The position numbers and the translations under genes were made by a program. The notes below the pieces were generated by a model that was not told where the DNA came from, did no database searches, and worked only from the letters and a program-made list of their open reading frames with translations. Of a DNA stretch of 22,149 nucleotides, positions 7,497-15,433 are shown piece by piece (the stretch's first letter is position 1; every line of letters starts with the position of its first letter). Origin of the DNA: Succinatimonas sp. UBA6849 (lineage in GTDB: Bacteria > Pseudomonadota > Gammaproteobacteria > Enterobacterales > Succinivibrionaceae); contig DKDL01000063.1 of the NCBI GenBank assembly GCA_002449335.1, positions 1 to 22,149 of the forward strand, written 5' to 3'.

Positions 7497-8619
7497 TTTC
7501 AACTCCATATTTTGTAATATCCATTTGTTTTAATATTTCCATTAAAACGTCAACAACAATACTGTTTCCAGCCTGTTTGTAAGAGGCTGTATCAGAAACG
7601 ACGATATCGAAATCTTTAGAGAATCCCATTAAATTTAAACATTCTCTTGGGGTTAATTTTCTAAAAATTCCCTTTGACGTCAAATTTGTCATATCTTTTT
7701 TTATTAATTTAGTTGTAAATTTTGTCGGATAAGTACAACTTTCTATTTGAAGTAAGTCTCCTTTTAAATAATACTGAGTTTCAAATGCTTTTGTATCAAA
7801 TAAGAAATCTTGCAACGACGACGAATGTATAGATGAAGATACAGGGTGAAATATAAAATCACCATGCCAATTAAATTGTTGATTTCTTTTTTGGCAGAGC
7901 AATACTTTTCCATTAATTTGAGTATAACTTTTTTTATAATTTATAAAACGTGTAATAAAATTAGCACCTTTACTCTTTAAAAAATATTTACAATTTCCTT
8001 CTTTTTCCAAATAATCGTATACACATTTCTTCAAAGGGAAAGGCTTAGGAAAAAAAAACTCTGTTGGATTTTTAAAACCTATACAATACAATCTTTCCCT
8101 GTTTTGTGGTACTCCATAATTTTTAGCATTCAAAACTGCATAATGAATATCATAGCCACAGTCTTTTTCAAATGTATTTTTTATTACATTCCATGTATTT
8201 CCTTTATCATGAAAAAGCATTCCTTTAACATTTTCAAAAATAAATACCTTGGGTTGACATTCAATAACTACTCTAGCAAATTCCCTAAACAAAGTACCTC
8301 TTGTGTCATTAAATCCACCATGCTTACCTCTTAAAGAAAATGCCTGACAAGGAGCTCCTCCCACGAAAATATCTACTTTTCCTTTGAACGAATTCGCATC
8401 AAATTCATGTATATCTGAATGCCAGCGATCTTCAGATAGGTTGTAATTGGCTAAATATGCCTTTTTACAGTCGCTGTCTATATCACCAGCGAATTGGATT
8501 TTATGCTTTAACCCCAACCTATAAAAAGCATGCTCAATAGCGCCAATTCCACTAAAAGAAGTGGCAAGTCTTATCGTTCTATTAGGATATAAAAAAGAAT
8601 TTTTATCTATTCCTTTCAT
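7486..8619 (-). CDS. DNA (cytosine-5) methyltransferase A
   Basis: Transfers a methyl group from S-adenosylmethionine to C5 of cytosine in DNA; 377 residues. The C5-methylase motifs appear in order: FSGIG (22-26, SAM binding), GGAPCQAFS (catalytic C91), FENV (128-131), QNRER (172-176), then a variable target-recognition region (about 200-310), RKLTPRECLNLMGF, and the C-terminal QAGNSIVVDV. It is closely related to the methyltransferase just upstream (8625-9785) in all motifs but differs strongly in the recognition region. The genes are five bases apart, so they are co-transcribed. An origin by duplication followed by change of the recognition region is likely. It probably protects host DNA from the adjacent HNH enzyme. 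There is no vsr gene next to it, so it is not a Dcm-Vsr pair. Confidence 0.93.
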   Translation of the reverse strand: MKGIDKNSFLYPNRTIRLATSFSGIGAIEHAFYRLGLKHKIQFAGDIDSDCKKAYLANYNLSEDRWHSDIHEFDANSFKGKVDIFVGGAPCQAFSLRGKHGGFNDTRGTLFREFARVVIECQPKVFIFENVKGMLFHDKGNTWNVIKNTFEKDCGYDIHYAVLNAKNYGVPQNRERLYCIGFKNPTEFFFPKPFPLKKCVYDYLEKEGNCKYFLKSKGANFITRFINYKKSYTQINGKVLLCQKRNQQFNWHGDFIFHPVSSSIHSSSLQDFLFDTKAFETQYYLKGDLLQIESCTYPTKFTTKLIKKDMTNLTSKGIFRKLTPRECLNLMGFSKDFDIVVSDTASYKQAGNSIVVDVLMEILKQMDITKYGVENED

Positions 8620-8624
8620 TAAAA

Positions 8625-9785
8625 CTAATTCTCTTCCGCAAATTTTGTAATATCAAGTTGCTTTAATAAAGCAATTAATACATCTACTACAATACTGTTG
8701 CCAGCCTGTTTATAAGCAGAAGTATTTGCAACAACAATTTTAAAATCATCTCGAAACCCCATCAGTCTAAGACATTCTCTTGGAGTTAATTTTCTCAATC
8801 CATTAATTCCTTTGCTTTTATTGTATGTAACATAATTATCTACGCCAGCGCGATGCATTTTATGCATTGTTTGGAGTAATGGTCTTGCAATATCCAAATC
8901 TGTTTCAGTAGACGTCCTATAGGATTTTGTACCTGAAGATAAAACGTAGTTTGAAACTTTCTCTGAAAGATAGTATTTATCCTCAACTTCCCTTACAGGA
9001 AAAATAAACTCATTAAATGATTCTGAAAATCTTGTACCTTTCTTTATCATATTTAATTTTTCTTGATCTTGTGTAATAAATTTTACATTAAGACGATCAA
9101 CGTAATACTTAGAATTTTTATAATCTTCAAGAAAATCATACATTCTGTAATTCAATTTTATTGGGGCAGGATACTTAAAATCGTTTTTTTCTAAAAATCC
9201 TATACAATACAATCGCTCTCTAGTTTGAGGAATACCGTAATCTCTAGCATTTAGCAATTGAAAATGGACATCATACTTACAATAATCTTTAAAAGTGTTA
9301 TAAATAACTTTCCATGTTTTTCCCGAATCATGTTTAAATAAGCCTTGTACATTTTCAAAAATAAAGACCTTTGGCTTACATTCATTGATTACCCTAGCAA
9401 ATTCTCTAAATAAAGTTCCTCGAGTATCTTCAAATCCAAGTTGATCTCCAACAGTAGAAAAAGCCTGACAAGGAGCACCACCTACAAGCAGATCAACTTT
9501 TCCTTTATATGGGATTGCATCAAATTCATGTATATCAGAATGCCACTGTTCTTCTTTGATATCATAATTTGCAAAATATGTTTTTTTGCAATTGTTATCG
9601 ATATCTCCTGCAAACTGAATTTCATATCCTAAATTCAGTCTCTTTAATGCGTATTCAATTGCTCCTATTCCGCTGAAAGTCGTGGCCAATCTTATTTTTC
9701 TATTTGGAAATGAAAAATTTCTATTTACCCAACTAGTATTTTGGAAATCAATATTACTTTTAGTGTTTTGTATTTCAAACGACAT
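8625..9785 (-). CDS. DNA (cytosine-5) methyltransferase B
   Basis: Paralogue of the downstream methyltransferase and first gene of the cassette; 386 residues from the ATG at 9785. Motifs are FSGIG (37-41), GGAPCQAFS (catalytic C106), FENV, QTRER, RKLTPRECLRLMGF and QAGNSIVVDV. The target-recognition region (about 215-325) is unlike that of its partner, suggesting a different cytosine or the other strand of one site. A GTG at 9794 is also in frame, but it has no ribosome site, whereas GAGTG precedes the ATG at 9785. A possible promoter upstream (TTGTAT, 16 bases, TACACT near 9830-9857) is weak. No controller (C) protein gene is present. Confidence 0.93.
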   Translation of the reverse strand: MSFEIQNTKSNIDFQNTSWVNRNFSFPNRKIRLATTFSGIGAIEYALKRLNLGYEIQFAGDIDNNCKKTYFANYDIKEEQWHSDIHEFDAIPYKGKVDLLVGGAPCQAFSTVGDQLGFEDTRGTLFREFARVINECKPKVFIFENVQGLFKHDSGKTWKVIYNTFKDYCKYDVHFQLLNARDYGIPQTRERLYCIGFLEKNDFKYPAPIKLNYRMYDFLEDYKNSKYYVDRLNVKFITQDQEKLNMIKKGTRFSESFNEFIFPVREVEDKYYLSEKVSNYVLSSGTKSYRTSTETDLDIARPLLQTMHKMHRAGVDNYVTYNKSKGINGLRKLTPRECLRLMGFRDDFKIVVANTSAYKQAGNSIVVDVLIALLKQLDITKFAEEN

Positions 9786-9880
9786 ATTATTCACTCAAAA
9801 AAAATGGACGTTATTTCATAAAAGCAAAAAAGTGTAGAAAATCAAATAATTTATACAAATAAGATCTGCAATCCTTATAA

Positions 9881-10018
9881 GGTGACAGATTTTATGCAGA
9901 GAAAAACATACAGGCAAAATCAAAAAGACTCTGCCTGCATGCGTATCATCTTGAATTAAATCACCCTATGTCAAAAGAGAAACTCTCTTTTGAAACAAAT
10001 GCTGACTTTATTATTTAA
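9881..10018 (+). pseudogene. rluA: 3' remnant of rluA (45 codons and stop)
   Basis: Read from GGT at 9881, this encodes GDRFYAEKNIQAKSKRLC, then HAYHLELNHP and an RluA-type tail ending in ADFII and TAA at 10016-10018. The first 29 codons match codons 189-217 of the intact rluA at 81 of 87 bases. Just upstream, GCAATCCTT (9868-9876) still resembles the preceding rluA codons but is followed by four extra bases that break the frame. It has no start or ribosome site, so it is not expressed as a protein. Its stop overlaps the stop of the convergent djlA gene, as compact native neighbours often do. I infer that this is the original end of the resident rluA, cut off by the island. Confidence 0.85.
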
Positions 10019-10934
10019 AGCCTCTTTCCTTTTTGATTAGATCAAAGGCAGCCTGAATATCTTTAGCTTTCTCAGTATACATGCGGATCATTTCCTCAGT
10101 AAGTCCCTGAGATGCCAGTCTGTCTGGATGATATTTTAGCATCAGTCTGCGATGTGCCTTTTTAACCTCGTCATCGCTGACAGTCTTGTCTATTCCAAGA
10201 ACTTTATAGGCTGCATCAAGCTTTGACTGTCCTAAATATGAACTGTTATCATGTTCATAACTGTTATTTCCATAACCGCCACCATATGACGAGTTCTGTT
10301 CATCATTCTGATGACTTTCATGAGAGCTCTGATGATAGTCATATCCAGAGTTTTTAAAACGCTGAGAAAACATCATCTCGCTGTATCTGATGCTAATCAG
10401 CCTTTCCATGGACTGCACTGATACACCAAGGCTTGCTGCAAGAATAATCAGTCTGTCATGTTCCTGTTTTGAAAGCACTCCATCTGACAGAGCCACCTGG
10501 ATCTGTATTTCCAGAATGTAATCAATAAAGGCTTCGTTATCACCTGTAATTGCTTTTAACTCTGCAACCTTTGAATCAATGTTAAAATCATTCTGTTTGC
10601 CTGCATTAAAGGCAGCCATAGCTGTTTTTCTTGCATTCTCATCTAACTGCATCATTTCCATGACGCTGTAGGCAGTGCCAATATGCTCCTCGTTAATTCT
10701 GCCGGCACCTCTGGCAATATATCCCATAAAGGAGAAGGTAATATCAACTAAAGACTGGTTATAGTTGGCTCCCCTTGAGAAAGCGTTGTATGCTTTTTTT
10801 CTATTCTCATTTTTTTCTAATCTTGGTTTATCAAATATAAAGTAGCCAATAAGAGCGCAAACAACGGCTACAACAAAATTGTGAGAAAATAATATTCCCA
10901 GTAAGAAACCAAAAAATGTACCTGTCAGTTTCAT
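10011..10934 (-). CDS. djlA: Membrane-anchored J-domain co-chaperone DjlA
   Basis: DjlA is an inner-membrane DnaK co-chaperone with its J-domain in the cytoplasm. The 307 residues (E. coli about 271) show one N-terminal membrane segment (about 5-33) rich in glycine, as in the family, and a TerB/DjlA central domain (about 50-200) containing YILEIQIQVALSDG, close to the E. coli sequence. A Gly/Ser/Asn/His-rich linker follows (about 203-240), then a C-terminal J-domain (about 243-307) with HPD at 269-271, ending in KKERGFK much as E. coli DjlA ends. The ATG at 10934 follows AGGAAA. It lies 23 bases after a second DjlA-like gene and is the more typical of the two. Confidence 0.9.
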   Translation of the reverse strand: MKLTGTFFGFLLGILFSHNFVVAVVCALIGYFIFDKPRLEKNENRKKAYNAFSRGANYNQSLVDITFSFMGYIARGAGRINEEHIGTAYSVMEMMQLDENARKTAMAAFNAGKQNDFNIDSKVAELKAITGDNEAFIDYILEIQIQVALSDGVLSKQEHDRLIILAASLGVSVQSMERLISIRYSEMMFSQRFKNSGYDYHQSSHESHQNDEQNSSYGGGYGNNSYEHDNSSYLGQSKLDAAYKVLGIDKTVSDDEVKKAHRRLMLKYHPDRLASQGLTEEMIRMYTEKAKDIQAAFDLIKKERGFK

Positions 10935-10957
10935 GTTTTTCCTTTGTGAAAACTTAC

Positions 10958-12028
10958 TTAAATATAATCACTGTAGACTTTTTTGAGATAGTCATATGCA
11001 GCCTGTACGGACTTTGCTTTATCTGTATAAATTTCCATCATGTCAGGAGGAAGATTTTGTGCTGCCAGTCTGTCAGGATGATACTTGAACATCATCTTTT
11101 TGTGGGCTCTTTTTACATCATCAAAAGTGGCACTGCTGTCAAGTTCCAAAATACCCAGAGCCTGAGCAATCTTGTCACTTGATCCTGAAGTGTTTGATGA
11201 TGTCCGCTCTTTCTGGTACCTGTGGTACCTGCTGCCACTGTTTGAGTTATTCGATGAGTCTGATCTGTCTTTAGAACTGCTGTTTGACTTATTCTGTGAC
11301 TCTCCAGTGCCAGATTTATTCTTCTCATCATCAAATTCTTTGGCAAACCTTGCCTCGGCGCCCTTTGAGTCAAACAGTCTTTTCAGAGCCGCTTTCGAAG
11401 ATCCTAAGGCAGTGGCTATTGTTACCAACCGGTCTTTGATCTCATAGTTAATTTCACCATCAACAGATGCTATCAAATAAGCATAGGTAAGAACATATTT
11501 TATATAATCTCGATTTTTGCCTATATTGGTCAGATATGACTTAACAAACGTGTCAAAGTCGAAGGACTGATCCAGAGCTCTGTTAAAGGCTTCAACAGCA
11601 ATAGCTCTAACCTCTGATGTAACCTTAAAATGAGCTATCACCTCTTCAGCGTTTTTTATGTAAACACTAAGATCCTGTGTTTTGGCAAGACAGAAACCTG
11701 CAACAGTATAGATATTCTCATAAAGAGAAACCTTGTCTTCACGGTTTTTCTTTTGAGTCTTTTTCATCTGGCGTTCAAGGCGTTTCTGTTCTTTTTCTTT
11801 GAGCGCCTGTTCTGCCATTTTGGCCTGTCTTTCTAGTTCAAGTTTCTGCTTGTGATAATTACGGTAGTCATAAGACAGAAAGCCCACCAAAGGGCCCAGG
11901 ATTATGAAAATAAAGTAATCAGATATCAGATATAGAATAAAACCTGCAATAAGTCCTATTCCAGCTCCTAAATATGTTAATTTTGCTTTCACTGTCGTAT
12001 CGAGTCTTAATTTTATGTAACTGCTCAA
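10958..12028 (-). CDS. Divergent second DjlA-like J-domain membrane protein
   Basis: Paralogue of the downstream djlA; 356 residues. The N-terminus holds two close hydrophobic stretches (about 17-33 and 38-52) that may form one or two membrane segments. A strongly charged Lys/Glu/Gln coiled coil follows (about 58-98), absent from typical DjlA. Next come a TerB-like domain (about 100-220), a long Ser/Asn/Lys low-complexity linker (about 230-285), and a C-terminal J-domain with HPD at 317-319. The start appears to be TTG at 12028: the in-frame ATG just upstream is followed at once by a stop. A GTG at 11992 is the alternative. Function beyond DnaK stimulation is unknown; the extra coiled coil suggests a different partner. 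Confidence 0.8.
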   Translation of the reverse strand: MSSYIKLRLDTTVKAKLTYLGAGIGLIAGFILYLISDYFIFIILGPLVGFLSYDYRNYHKQKLELERQAKMAEQALKEKEQKRLERQMKKTQKKNREDKVSLYENIYTVAGFCLAKTQDLSVYIKNAEEVIAHFKVTSEVRAIAVEAFNRALDQSFDFDTFVKSYLTNIGKNRDYIKYVLTYAYLIASVDGEINYEIKDRLVTIATALGSSKAALKRLFDSKGAEARFAKEFDDEKNKSGTGESQNKSNSSSKDRSDSSNNSNSGSRYHRYQKERTSSNTSGSSDKIAQALGILELDSSATFDDVKRAHKKMMFKYHPDRLAAQNLPPDMMEIYTDKAKSVQAAYDYLKKVYSDYI

Positions 12029-12090
12029 ACTTTACATTCAAACAGTTTCTGTTGCTTTAAAAGCTAATATTGCCGTAGATTTTTCTTTAA

Positions 12091-12765
12091 TTATAACTGC
12101 TTTTCTTTTACGTAATTATTAACTGAGTCAAGTCTTTGTATTGTGCCTACATCAAACCATTTTCCGACTAAGGTAGTTCCGTAAAGAACCTTATCCTGAG
12201 CCCATTTTTCAAAGAACGGCAGTAAAGGCTCTTTTTTTATTTCACGATGTTCAAAAGCTTTGCATGAATAAACAGCTGTACCTGAGAAGGTATAACCAGG
12301 ACCTCTTGAGCACAGTCCATTTTCATCTAATGAAAAATCACCTTTTAAATTGTGCTTAGGATTATTCACAAGATACAGTCTAGCAAGCATTCCTTCCTTT
12401 AATGGAGATAAAAACTGTTTATAATCACCGTCAATAAAAGTATCACCGTTGACTACCAGAAAATCCTCACCTTCAAAAAAAGGCAGAGCATTGATAATCC
12501 CACCTGCAGTTTCAAGTCCTGATGCGCCTTCAACAGAATGAGTGATATTTACCCCAAACTTATGACCATCTCCAAGTGCGGAAACAATCATATTGCTTAA
12601 GTAGGCGCTGTTGACAATAATGTCTTTTATTCCTGCTTTTTTCAGTTTTTCTATATGCCACTCGATTAATGACTTATTACCAACCTTTACTAATGGCTTG
12701 GGGCAGGTATCTGTAATAGGTCGCAACCTTTCACCACGACCTGCAGCTAAAATCATTGCTTTCAT
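12091..12765 (-). CDS. murU: N-acetylmuramate-1-phosphate uridylyltransferase MurU
   Basis: Second step of the MurNAc recycling route: MurNAc-1-phosphate plus UTP gives UDP-MurNAc, bypassing MurA/MurB and thus fosfomycin. The 224 residues have the nucleotidyltransferase fold with AAGRGERLRPITDTCPKPL (7-25) and the metal-binding NGD at 106-108. Sugar-1-phosphate nucleotidyltransferases that act on mannose or glucose look similar. The call to MurU rests on the short length and on the partner gene amgK, whose stop overlaps this start in TAATG. It is followed by the two djlA-like genes, an arrangement I recall from Pseudomonas relatives. Confidence 0.85.
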   Translation of the reverse strand: MKAMILAAGRGERLRPITDTCPKPLVKVGNKSLIEWHIEKLKKAGIKDIIVNSAYLSNMIVSALGDGHKFGVNITHSVEGASGLETAGGIINALPFFEGEDFLVVNGDTFIDGDYKQFLSPLKEGMLARLYLVNNPKHNLKGDFSLDENGLCSRGPGYTFSGTAVYSCKAFEHREIKKEPLLPFFEKWAQDKVLYGTTLVGKWFDVGTIQRLDSVNNYVKEKQL

Positions 12766-13745
12766 TAGAACTTTCCTACTACGTATTTTTCAATGATTGC
12801 CTTTAACTTATTAAGACGTTTATCAGCTTTACACTCTTCTAAAACATAGCTGATTACTCTAGGAAGATCTTTTAAGTAGGCATTTTTACCATCTCTTATG
12901 CTCAAGCGACAAAAGATACCTAAAACTTTTACATGTCTCTGTAGTGAGGTTAAAGTAAGTTCATAACAAAAATCATCATAAGACTTATCTTTTAAATAGC
13001 CTTTTTGCCTGAAGCTATCATATGCATAATATTTCAGCTGTGTTAAAAGCTCTTTTTCAAGAACCACATAACAGTCAAACAAAAGAGAGGCCAAATCGTA
13101 CAGAACAGGACCTCTTACCATATCCTGAAAATCAATTACGGCAAGCTTTTCTGTATTATCGTCTTCACATACCATCAGGTTTCTGCTGTGAAAATCGCGG
13201 TGCATTGCGCACTGTTCCTCACTTAAGCAGACATCCGCAAGAAAATCGTAGCACTCATACAGTTCGTTTTGTTCCTGTTCACTTAATCTAACGTTAAGTG
13301 CCTTACCAAGCATCCAGGTATCAAACTGTGAAAGTTCAAACTTAATAAACTTTCTGTCAAATAACGGCAGCTCAAGATTTAATGATGCAATTAAAGGTAA
13401 AAGTGAAACAGCATTTTTATAAAAATTTAATTTGTCGCCTGCTACGCTCGCTTTTGCAAAGGTTCTGTCTCCTAGATCAGAGAGCAGCATAAATCCTCTG
13501 TCTAAATCATACGATATTATCTTTGGTACGGTTATACCTGCTTTTGACAGAGCAGTATCTATAGTAATGAACTCTCGATTTTTTTGAGTTTCAGGAGGAG
13601 CATCAACGGCTATAAGATTTTTATTTTGAACACGAAAATAGCGACGGAAGCTGGCGTCGCCATTTAAAGATAAAAGCATTACTTTATCATCTAAAATAAT
13701 GCTTTTTACATATTGGGTTAAAGCTTCTAATCTAGAATCAGTCAC
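12765..13745 (-). CDS. amgK: Anomeric MurNAc/GlcNAc kinase AmgK
   Basis: First step of the MurNAc recycling route: ATP-dependent phosphorylation of MurNAc at the anomeric position, feeding MurU. It has the aminoglycoside-phosphotransferase fold: NGDASFRRYF near 28-37, the catalytic loop HRDFHSRN (H182, D184, N189) and VIDFQD (D205). The frame is open further upstream to 13799, but that start would overlap trmB by 62 bases. I prefer the GTG at 13745, giving 326 residues and beginning VTDSRLEALTQ, which overlaps the trmB stop by only eight bases. An ATG at 13772 is also possible. No strong ribosome site is visible, in line with coupling to trmB. Confidence 0.85.
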   Translation of the reverse strand: MTDSRLEALTQYVKSIILDDKVMLLSLNGDASFRRYFRVQNKNLIAVDAPPETQKNREFITIDTALSKAGITVPKIISYDLDRGFMLLSDLGDRTFAKASVAGDKLNFYKNAVSLLPLIASLNLELPLFDRKFIKFELSQFDTWMLGKALNVRLSEQEQNELYECYDFLADVCLSEEQCAMHRDFHSRNLMVCEDDNTEKLAVIDFQDMVRGPVLYDLASLLFDCYVVLEKELLTQLKYYAYDSFRQKGYLKDKSYDDFCYELTLTSLQRHVKVLGIFCRLSIRDGKNAYLKDLPRVISYVLEECKADKRLNKLKAIIEKYVVGKF

Positions 13746-14466
13746 GCTTGAATACCAGATCCCAGACACCATGTCCAAGTCTCTGACCACGAAGTTCAAA
13801 CTTAGTTAGAGGACGCCAGTCAGGTCGTGGGATATAAGTGCCATCTGGAGAAGTGTTTGAAAAACCTTCAGCTCTGGTCATCACATCCAACATCTGCTCA
13901 GCGTAATTCTCCCAGTCAGTTGCCATTCTGAACTGACCACCATGCTTGAACAACGGTTTAACCAACTTAACAAAGTCGTCATTGATAAGACGACGTTTGA
14001 TATGTCTCTTCTTAGGCCATGGATCAGGGAAAAATATCTGAAGAACATCCACGCTCTCTGGAGCTAAGCACTTAGACAAAACCTCAAAGGCATCAAATTT
14101 GATAACTTTGGCGTTGGTAAGCTGATTTTCTTCAATCAGCTTTAATGCTGAGCCTACCCCAGGTGGGTGAACTTCAATTCCCAGGAAATTACATTCAGGA
14201 GCATCCTTTGCCATCTGCACAAAGGATACACCCATGCCAAATCCGATTTCTACAACCAATGGAGCCTCACGGCCAAAAATAGCTTTAAGATCTAGGGGCT
14301 TTAAGTCCTCTACATCTACCATATACTTTGGTCCTAACTCTTCAATGGCACGAACTTGACCTTCGGTCATACGACCTGCACGTACCACAAAAGATTTGAT
14401 TCTGTGATGCTCAGCCTGATGGTTCTTTTCAGGATTTTCGTTAGAGTCTTTAATAACTTCTGTCAT
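13738..14466 (-). CDS. trmB: tRNA (guanine-N7)-methyltransferase TrmB
   Basis: Makes 7-methylguanosine at position 46 of the tRNA variable loop, using S-adenosylmethionine. The 242 residues (E. coli 239) contain the SAM-binding EIGFGMG at 73-79, the family signature FPDPWPKKRH at 146-155, and the C-terminal TKFELRGQRLGH segment that contacts the cofactor and tRNA. It starts eight bases after the dapA stop and its end overlaps amgK, so the run dapA-trmB-amgK-murU is probably one operon. Confidence 0.95.
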   Translation of the reverse strand: MTEVIKDSNENPEKNHQAEHHRIKSFVVRAGRMTEGQVRAIEELGPKYMVDVEDLKPLDLKAIFGREAPLVVEIGFGMGVSFVQMAKDAPECNFLGIEVHPPGVGSALKLIEENQLTNAKVIKFDAFEVLSKCLAPESVDVLQIFFPDPWPKKRHIKRRLINDDFVKLVKPLFKHGGQFRMATDWENYAEQMLDVMTRAEGFSNTSPDGTYIPRPDWRPLTKFELRGQRLGHGVWDLVFKRD

Positions 14467-14474
14467 GTTTTTAA

Positions 14475-15362
14475 TTAGATTAACTCTAACTTCTGCATCT
14501 CTGCCTTAATTTCTTCACGTAATGACTGACTTACTGGAAGAATTGGCAGACGGCTCTCTTCAGAGCATAAGCCTAATAAAGAAGCAGCATATTTAGCAGG
14601 AGCTGGGCTTGGCTCTTTGAACATTAACTTATGAAGTTTCATTAACTTCAACTGCTCGTTTGCAGCCTCTTCCCACTTCTTCTCTAAAGTTAAGTTTTGA
14701 ACCTTAGCAACTAAAGCAGGAGCTACGTTTGCAGTTACAGAGATCACACCCTGACCACCTGCTACGTTAAAGCTTACGGCAGTTGAATCTTCACCTGATA
14801 ACCAGATGAATGGCTTCTTGATTAAGTTACGCTCAATCCATGGACGCTCTAAGTTACCTGTAGCATCCTTAATACCGATAATTCTCTCTAACTCTGATAA
14901 CTTAGCAACAGTCTCTGAGGTGATATTTACAACGGTGCGCCCTGGTACGTTGTATAAGAAGATAGGTAAATCAGTATTGTCATGAACCATCTTGAAGTGT
15001 GCATATAAACCTTCCTGATTAGGGCGGTTGTAGTAGCCAGCATTATGTAAAAGGCTGTCTGCACCAGCATCTTTGGCTGCATTTGATAAGTTGATTGCTT
15101 CAACTGGGTTGTTGGAACCGGCACCTGCCATAACTAAAATACGGCCTTTTGCTGCATCACATACAGTCTTGATTGCAGCAATGTGCTCTTCAAAAGTTAA
15201 GGTTGGACACTCACCTGTAGTACCGGTTACTACTAAGCAAGTAGTTCCATTCTTAATGTGAAACTCTACCATGCGCTCTAGTGCTTCATTATCAACTTTG
15301 CCATTTTTAAATGGTGTGATTAAAGCAACCATTGAACCCTGATATTTTTGCATCTTATTCAC
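14475..15362 (-). CDS. dapA: 4-hydroxy-tetrahydrodipicolinate synthase DapA
   Basis: Condenses pyruvate with aspartate semialdehyde, the first committed step to diaminopimelate and lysine. The 295 residues (E. coli 292) are a TIM barrel with the Schiff-base lysine K165 in GIKDATGN, Y137 in LYNVPGR, the GTTGE loop at 47-51 and YYNRP at 110-114. One oddity: the residues before the tyrosine pair read HNAG, where the family almost always has a proline (VTPYY in E. coli). The ATG at 15362 is preceded by AAGGTG at a proper distance. It heads the dapA-trmB-amgK-murU run and is separated from lysS by two hairpins. Confidence 0.95.
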   Translation of the reverse strand: MNKMQKYQGSMVALITPFKNGKVDNEALERMVEFHIKNGTTCLVVTGTTGECPTLTFEEHIAAIKTVCDAAKGRILVMAGAGSNNPVEAINLSNAAKDAGADSLLHNAGYYNRPNQEGLYAHFKMVHDNTDLPIFLYNVPGRTVVNITSETVAKLSELERIIGIKDATGNLERPWIERNLIKKPFIWLSGEDSTAVSFNVAGGQGVISVTANVAPALVAKVQNLTLEKKWEEAANEQLKLMKLHKLMFKEPSPAPAKYAASLLGLCSEESRLPILPVSQSLREEIKAEMQKLELI

Positions 15363-15412
15363 CTTAATTATTGCAAAAACTAAAAAAGTTTATTTAAGCT
15401 AATTCTGTTATA

Positions 15413-15433
15413 GATAGCTATTTTATAGCTATC
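15413..15433 (-). other. Second hairpin in the lysS-dapA gap
   Basis: GATAGCTAT (15413-15421) and ATAGCTATC (15425-15433) form a perfect nine-base stem with a TTT loop, about 50 bases upstream of the dapA start. Its core AGCTA recurs in both arms of the neighbouring terminator, so the four arms could pair in other combinations. Whether it regulates dapA is unknown. Confidence 0.45.

Larger units (their letters stand above)
6405..9880. mobile_element. Putative acquired restriction-modification island inserted at the end of rluA
   Basis: The segment between the two rluA 3' ends holds only the HNH nuclease and two DNA methyltransferase genes. It is visibly more A+T-rich than both flanks, with lysine-, asparagine- and isoleucine-rich proteins. 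In E. coli rluA lies near djlA, and here djlA lies directly beyond the remnant, so the flanks look like ancestral neighbours pushed apart. No integrase, transposase or terminal inverted repeat is seen. The exact edges are uncertain: the imported DNA may include the 3' end of the present rluA. Confidence 0.6.

Noticed and set aside
7486..9785. Dcm-Vsr type housekeeping methylation
   Set aside because: No vsr gene is present, there are two paralogous methylases, and an HNH nuclease is in the same operon.
6405..9880. Transposon or integrase-driven island
   Set aside because: No transposase, integrase, terminal inverted repeats or tRNA attachment site was found; only the rluA end repeat marks the edges.
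13746..13799. Upstream start for amgK
   Set aside because: It would overlap trmB by 62 bases without a ribosome site, and the extra residues are just trmB sequence in another frame; the family-like start is VTDSRLEAL.
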